From the NCBI GenBank assembly GCA_004553405.1, contig SFLO01000021.1:1-16698 (forward strand): DNA of 16,698 nucleotides, read 5' to 3'. A model generated the notes under the pieces. That model had not been told where the DNA came from, did no database searches, and worked only from the letters and a program-made list of their open reading frames with translations. Positions 13,582 to 16,698 of the stretch are shown here, in pieces. The DNA comes from Coriobacteriaceae bacterium. GTDB lineage: Bacteria > Actinomycetota > Coriobacteriia > Coriobacteriales > QAMH01. Position 1 is the first letter of the stretch. The number at the start of each line of letters is the position of its first letter. A program made the translations under genes and the position numbers.

Positions 13582-13835
13582 TTCTGCGAGGCGTGCTCTT
13601 ACGGGATTGAGGCTGCGGCTGCGGGGCTTGTTCAGGAGGGCGAGACCGGACAGGCAGAGAGCGCCCAAAGCCTCGGCATTTGAGCTGCCCGTGCACGCAG
13701 GCGGCGAGGTCAGCGACATTTTATTATGTATTTCAGATACTAAGATTTATTTTTAGTCGTTGATAGGTCGAGCACTTATTGTGATGTTTAACTAAGCGTT
13801 ATCCAGTGAATTGATGTTTGTTCAGGTGACAAAAA

Positions 13836-14996
13836 ATGTTTGCCGTTGAAAAATGCCTCTACCCGAAGGCCGACGGGGGAACGATGGACGGCTGGATCAT
13901 CAACCATCCGGACGCCTACCCCTTCTGGGCCAACAAGTTCCTCCACAAGATGAACATGGGCTCGCCCCAGACGGCGAGGCAGTACGCCTACAAGCTGTGC
14001 AAGTACCTCAACTACCTGCAGGACTGCTGGCACATCGGCTACGCCGATGCGACCGCCAAGCACCTCGCCAGCTTCTTGCGCTTCCTGCAGTTCGGCAACG
14101 TCATCCCGTTCGTCGGCGCAGTGGAGGGAAAGAGGTCCGGCTTCACCGTCAGGGGCTACTACACGGTCGTGGCCAGCTTCTACACCTTCCTGCGCTCGCA
14201 GGGCAGAGAAACCAAGATGGAGGTCGCAGAGGAGCGAAGCGGGGAGAACCCGCACTCCTTCCTCTACGGCCAGGGAATCGTGACCACGTCGCCGCGCTAT
14301 GTCGCCGAGACGTCCTTCGCCAGCGGAAAGCCTCCTGTGGACTACGAGAAGTGGTACACGGACGAGCAGGTCGACGCAATCCTCAGCAATTTCCGCACCT
14401 ACCGCGACAAGGCGGTCTTCTCCCTCTCGCTCGACGGCCTTCGCATCGACGAGATCCTCTCCGCCCAGATCGACCTCTACCGCGCAGACGAGGGCACATT
14501 GAAGCTGTTCCGCAGCAAGGGAAGGCGCGAGGGCGAGGGGCGCGTCTGCGTCTTGTCGGAGCGCTCGCGGCGCCTGCTGGAGGAATACCTCTACAACGAG
14601 CGCAGCGCCGTCGAGGGGAAGCTGATCGATTCAGGGTCGCTCGTACCGACCGAGATCTTCCTGAACCTGCGCGAGCGCGAGGGCAGCTTCGGCAAGCCGA
14701 TGGCCTACCACAACGCGCTCGAGATCATCAAGCGCGCCGCCAAGCACGCCGGCCTCGACCCCGCCAAGGTGCGCACCCACTCCGGCAGGAGCACGAAGAT
14801 GGAGGAGCTCCTCAGGCAGCAGGCCCTAGACCCCGCCTCCCTTACCGACAACCAGATCCTGGACATCATGGGCTGGAAGAGCATGGGGTCTGCCGAGCCC
14901 TACAAGAACAGGCAGGACAGGGTGACCGCCGTCGAGAACTGGAAGAGGCTCGAGGCCGCCAAGGAGAGGAGGCACACCGATGATCAGGCAACCTGA
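13836..14996 (+). CDS. Tyrosine recombinase 1 (TnpA/RitA-like)
   Basis: 386-residue site-specific recombinase. Residues ~28-125 form the DNA-core-binding SAM-like domain (SPQTARQYAYKLCKYLNYL ... VVASFYTFLRS). The catalytic domain follows from ~170: R203 (SLDGLRIDEIL), K228 (LFRSKGRREG), H315-S-G-R318 (VRTHSGRSTKMEELL), G-W347 (DIMGWKSMGSAEPYKN) and the nucleophile Y356. All six expected positions are filled, so it should be active. The HxxR box has S after the arginine where many family members have H. AGGTGA six bases before ATG 13836 is the ribosome site, and the leader is AT-rich. Its last 17 bases overlap the next recombinase gene, implying coupled translation. The size matches TnpA of Tn554 (~361) and RitA. 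The attachment site is unknown. Confidence 0.9.
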   Translation: MFAVEKCLYPKADGGTMDGWIINHPDAYPFWANKFLHKMNMGSPQTARQYAYKLCKYLNYLQDCWHIGYADATAKHLASFLRFLQFGNVIPFVGAVEGKRSGFTVRGYYTVVASFYTFLRSQGRETKMEVAEERSGENPHSFLYGQGIVTTSPRYVAETSFASGKPPVDYEKWYTDEQVDAILSNFRTYRDKAVFSLSLDGLRIDEILSAQIDLYRADEGTLKLFRSKGRREGEGRVCVLSERSRRLLEEYLYNERSAVEGKLIDSGSLVPTEIFLNLREREGSFGKPMAYHNALEIIKRAAKHAGLDPAKVRTHSGRSTKMEELLRQQALDPASLTDNQILDIMGWKSMGSAEPYKNRQDRVTAVENWKRLEAAKERRHTDDQAT

Positions 14997-16698
14997 GGAG
15001 GCGCTCGAGCACATCAGGGAAAGCGTCAGGAGCGGGAAGCGCAACAACCTTCGCACCCATGTCGCCAGAGCAGCCACGGCATGCGACCTCGCCTCCTTGG
15101 CCGCTTGCATCGAGTCGCGCTCGCTGCTGTCTCTCTGCAGCGACCTGAGGGAGTCGATGAGCCCGCAATCCTTTCCGACCTTTTGCGCGGTCGCGCTGAC
15201 CGCCATGTTCTCGGAAGAGGAGCTGGGCGACTACTTCTTCGACGTGCTCGTCTCCATGCACGAGGACGAGGCGGCCTGGGTGAGGCGCGACATGAAGAGG
15301 CTCTACAGGGAGATAACGGGGTCGGTTTACTGTCTCAATCACATGACGACCAACCCCTTGCCCCGTATCTATCACGACGCGTACAGGAGGCGCTTCTACC
15401 TGCGCTATCGCTTCCCGGTTCAGATCAGGGACCGCGCCGTCGAGGCCATCGAGCGCCGGGAGCCCCTCGCAGCTGTCTGCAGGGAGTTCGAGGAGAAGTA
15501 CCACGGGAGCTTCCATGACTCCTTTTTGATGTGGCTCGACAACTGCGTTGTCGAAGAGGTCGGCGAGGAGGAGTTTGCGGCGTACGTGCGCGACATGGTG
15601 GAGAAGTATGTCTCAGGGCTGCCTGGGCACAACTACCGCCACTTCAGCTATCCGCGCCTGACCGCTTACATCTTCGGGTACTCCAGGCTTCCTGTCTCGG
15701 AGTTCCGCAAGTACAAGGCGATAAGGCCCCACTCCGGCTGCGACAGCTACCGCAGGCTGCACGAGATACTCGCCAGGGAGATGCTGCCCTACACGTACGC
15801 CGTGACTCAGAACCGCACCGCCGTCTACGACTTCTTGGATCTCAGCGCTGAAGAGCGGGCCTGCTACGACGAGAAGGCTGTCAAGGTCGACAGGAGCTTC
15901 GTCCCCGCCGGCCTTCTTGCCGCAGGCGACTCCCAGTTGGCGGTGCCGGAGCTGCCGGGGGGCGTCAGCTTCGAGGAGCTCCTCGGCGCATGCGACGCCT
16001 TCTTTGCCGGCAAATACCTGGCACCAGACTCTCCGAGGGGGCCGATCTTGCCCCTCCACAGATTCCGTCGCGACTTCAAGGAGCACTTGGCAGCCGAGGA
16101 CGCGAGGATGTGCGCGGCATTCAGGATGACGAGGCGGACCCCCGCCCTCGCCAGCGCCTTCGACGAGCATCTCGAGGGCAAGATCGCCGGCCTGCGCAGG
16201 CTAATGTTCGACGGCAACGCCGACGATGTGGCCAGCGACAAGGCGGAGGTGTGGATCTACATCCCCAAGGGGGAGGCGTTCACAGGAAGGTCGGTCGACT
16301 TCTCCTCGCTGGGAAGCGCGGGCGCCTTCCAGCAAGACGCGAGGGAGTTCCTGAGGTCTCTCTACCGGAGGGCAGCCTCGGCTGACAACCCCCGCGCATT
16401 GGGGCGGATCCCGGAGGCGATGGGCGACCTGCTGCGCGTGCTCGCCATCCTCGGCGGCGAGTACGGCATCGCCCGCCCGGAGGACGTGGGTGAGCTGCAT
16501 ATCCTTGCCGTGCTCTCGCATCTGAGCAAGGAGGGCCTTGCACCGAGCACGCTCAGCGGGTACCTGTGCAGCTGCAGGGCCTTCTTCCAGCACCTCGTCG
16601 CCTGTGGGCGCCTGGTACTGGACCCGACCGCGAACCTGACGGTCAGGAGCGGTTCTGACTACTCGAGGGCGACCCCGGATATCCCCGAGGACATCCTG
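14980..16698 (+). CDS. Tyrosine recombinase 2 with long N-terminal region (partial)
   Basis: The frame is open from ATG 14980 to the window end (573 codons, no stop) and starts 17 bases inside the previous gene behind AGGAGAGGAGG. Residues ~1-500 form a large, mainly helical region with no motif I recognise (MIRQPEEALEHIRESVRS at the start; ELGDYFFDVLVSMHEDEAAW; RRFYLRYRFPVQIRDRAVEA). Residues ~505-560 then match a recombinase core-binding domain: LHILAVLSHLSKEGLAPSTL, SCRAFFQHLVACGRLVLDPT and, after a linker, a typical IPEDIL lead-in to the catalytic domain. The catalytic part should lie beyond 16698. In Tn554 the second protein, TnpB, is about 630 residues; here over 570 precede catalysis, so the protein is probably larger. 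The reading as a recombinase rests on position and the core-binding segment. Confidence 0.75.
   Translation, partial: MIRQPEEALEHIRESVRSGKRNNLRTHVARAATACDLASLAACIESRSLLSLCSDLRESMSPQSFPTFCAVALTAMFSEEELGDYFFDVLVSMHEDEAAWVRRDMKRLYREITGSVYCLNHMTTNPLPRIYHDAYRRRFYLRYRFPVQIRDRAVEAIERREPLAAVCREFEEKYHGSFHDSFLMWLDNCVVEEVGEEEFAAYVRDMVEKYVSGLPGHNYRHFSYPRLTAYIFGYSRLPVSEFRKYKAIRPHSGCDSYRRLHEILAREMLPYTYAVTQNRTAVYDFLDLSAEERACYDEKAVKVDRSFVPAGLLAAGDSQLAVPELPGGVSFEELLGACDAFFAGKYLAPDSPRGPILPLHRFRRDFKEHLAAEDARMCAAFRMTRRTPALASAFDEHLEGKIAGLRRLMFDGNADDVASDKAEVWIYIPKGEAFTGRSVDFSSLGSAGAFQQDAREFLRSLYRRAASADNPRALGRIPEAMGDLLRVLAILGGEYGIARPEDVGELHILAVLSHLSKEGLAPSTLSGYLCSCRAFFQHLVACGRLVLDPTANLTVRSGSDYSRATPDIPEDIL

Larger units (their letters stand above)
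13717..16698 (+). mobile_element. Left part of a Tn554/RIT-like recombinase-encoded element (runs off window)
   Basis: From about 13717 the base composition drops sharply to an AT-rich 120-base stretch (TTTTATTATG ... GACAAAAA), about one third GC by eye. It leads straight into two overlapping same-strand tyrosine recombinase genes. Tandem recombinases read as one unit are the hallmark of Tn554-type transposons (TnpA, TnpB plus a small TnpC) and RIT elements (three recombinases). The 13431-13716 spacer before it holds only the stem-loop at 13547-13581. The exact left end and attachment core cannot be fixed without the right end. Confidence 0.6.

Noticed and set aside
13501..13719. 72-codon minus-strand frame before the recombinases
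   Set aside because: No ribosome site (AT-rich upstream) and it crosses the 13547-13581 stem-loop; no family recognised. Could be a mobile-element scar but unsupported.

Overview
This is a GC-rich bacterial window. High GC, strong Shine-Dalgarno sequences, a Tat-exported LPXTG surface protein beside a class B-type sortase, and a lone BrnQ carrier suggest a Gram-positive actinobacterium. A gut or oral Coriobacteriia member (Collinsella/Olsenella-like) is my best guess. This is inference from gene content; no rRNA or other phylogenetic marker is present.

Layout. (1) 1-1535: a small secreted protein with a C-terminal SH3-like domain, bracketed by inverted copies of a ~104-bp intergenic repeat. 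(2) 1536-2440: a two-gene toxin-antitoxin operon on the minus strand (ribbon-helix-helix antitoxin, PIN toxin) with a 4-bp ATGA overlap. A 19-bp palindrome overlaps the -10 box. (3) 2441-3243: about 800 bp without genes but full of structure. It holds three repeat modules and, nested between two 68-bp direct repeats, a roughly 240-bp array of 31-bp TTGA-S-TCAA palindromes whose best units are spaced by near-integral helical turns. (4) 3244-6423: a SAM methyltransferase, then a cysteine-rich isochorismatase-fold hydrolase converging on a BrnQ transporter, with both stop codons inside one CTAG. (5) 6525-9741: accessory-looking genes of unknown function. These are a three-gene minus-strand operon whose last gene is frameshifted, a divergent HIRAN-domain protein, and two paralogous small proteins facing each other across a degenerate tandem-repeat tract. 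(6) 9933-13430: a class B-type sortase divergent from a large Tat-exported, LPKTG-anchored protein (ricin-type lectin + PI-PLC X + MBG-like domain), with a decayed surface-protein tail behind the sortase. (7) 13717-16698: an AT-rich boundary followed by two overlapping tyrosine recombinase genes. The second runs off the window and has a very long N-terminal region. This looks like the left end of a Tn554/RIT-like element.

How the genes fit together. The toxin-antitoxin pair is self-contained and probably autoregulated. The sortase and LPKTG protein form a plausible enzyme-substrate pair at the cell wall. The two recombinases are translationally linked and probably act together in integration. 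The unknown operon, the HIRAN gene and the small paralogs have no function I can assign, and their clustering between core-type metabolic genes and a mobile element suggests acquired DNA. The most novel-looking items are the phased palindrome array, the operon/HIRAN/paralog cluster, and the recombinase with its large extra N-terminal domain.
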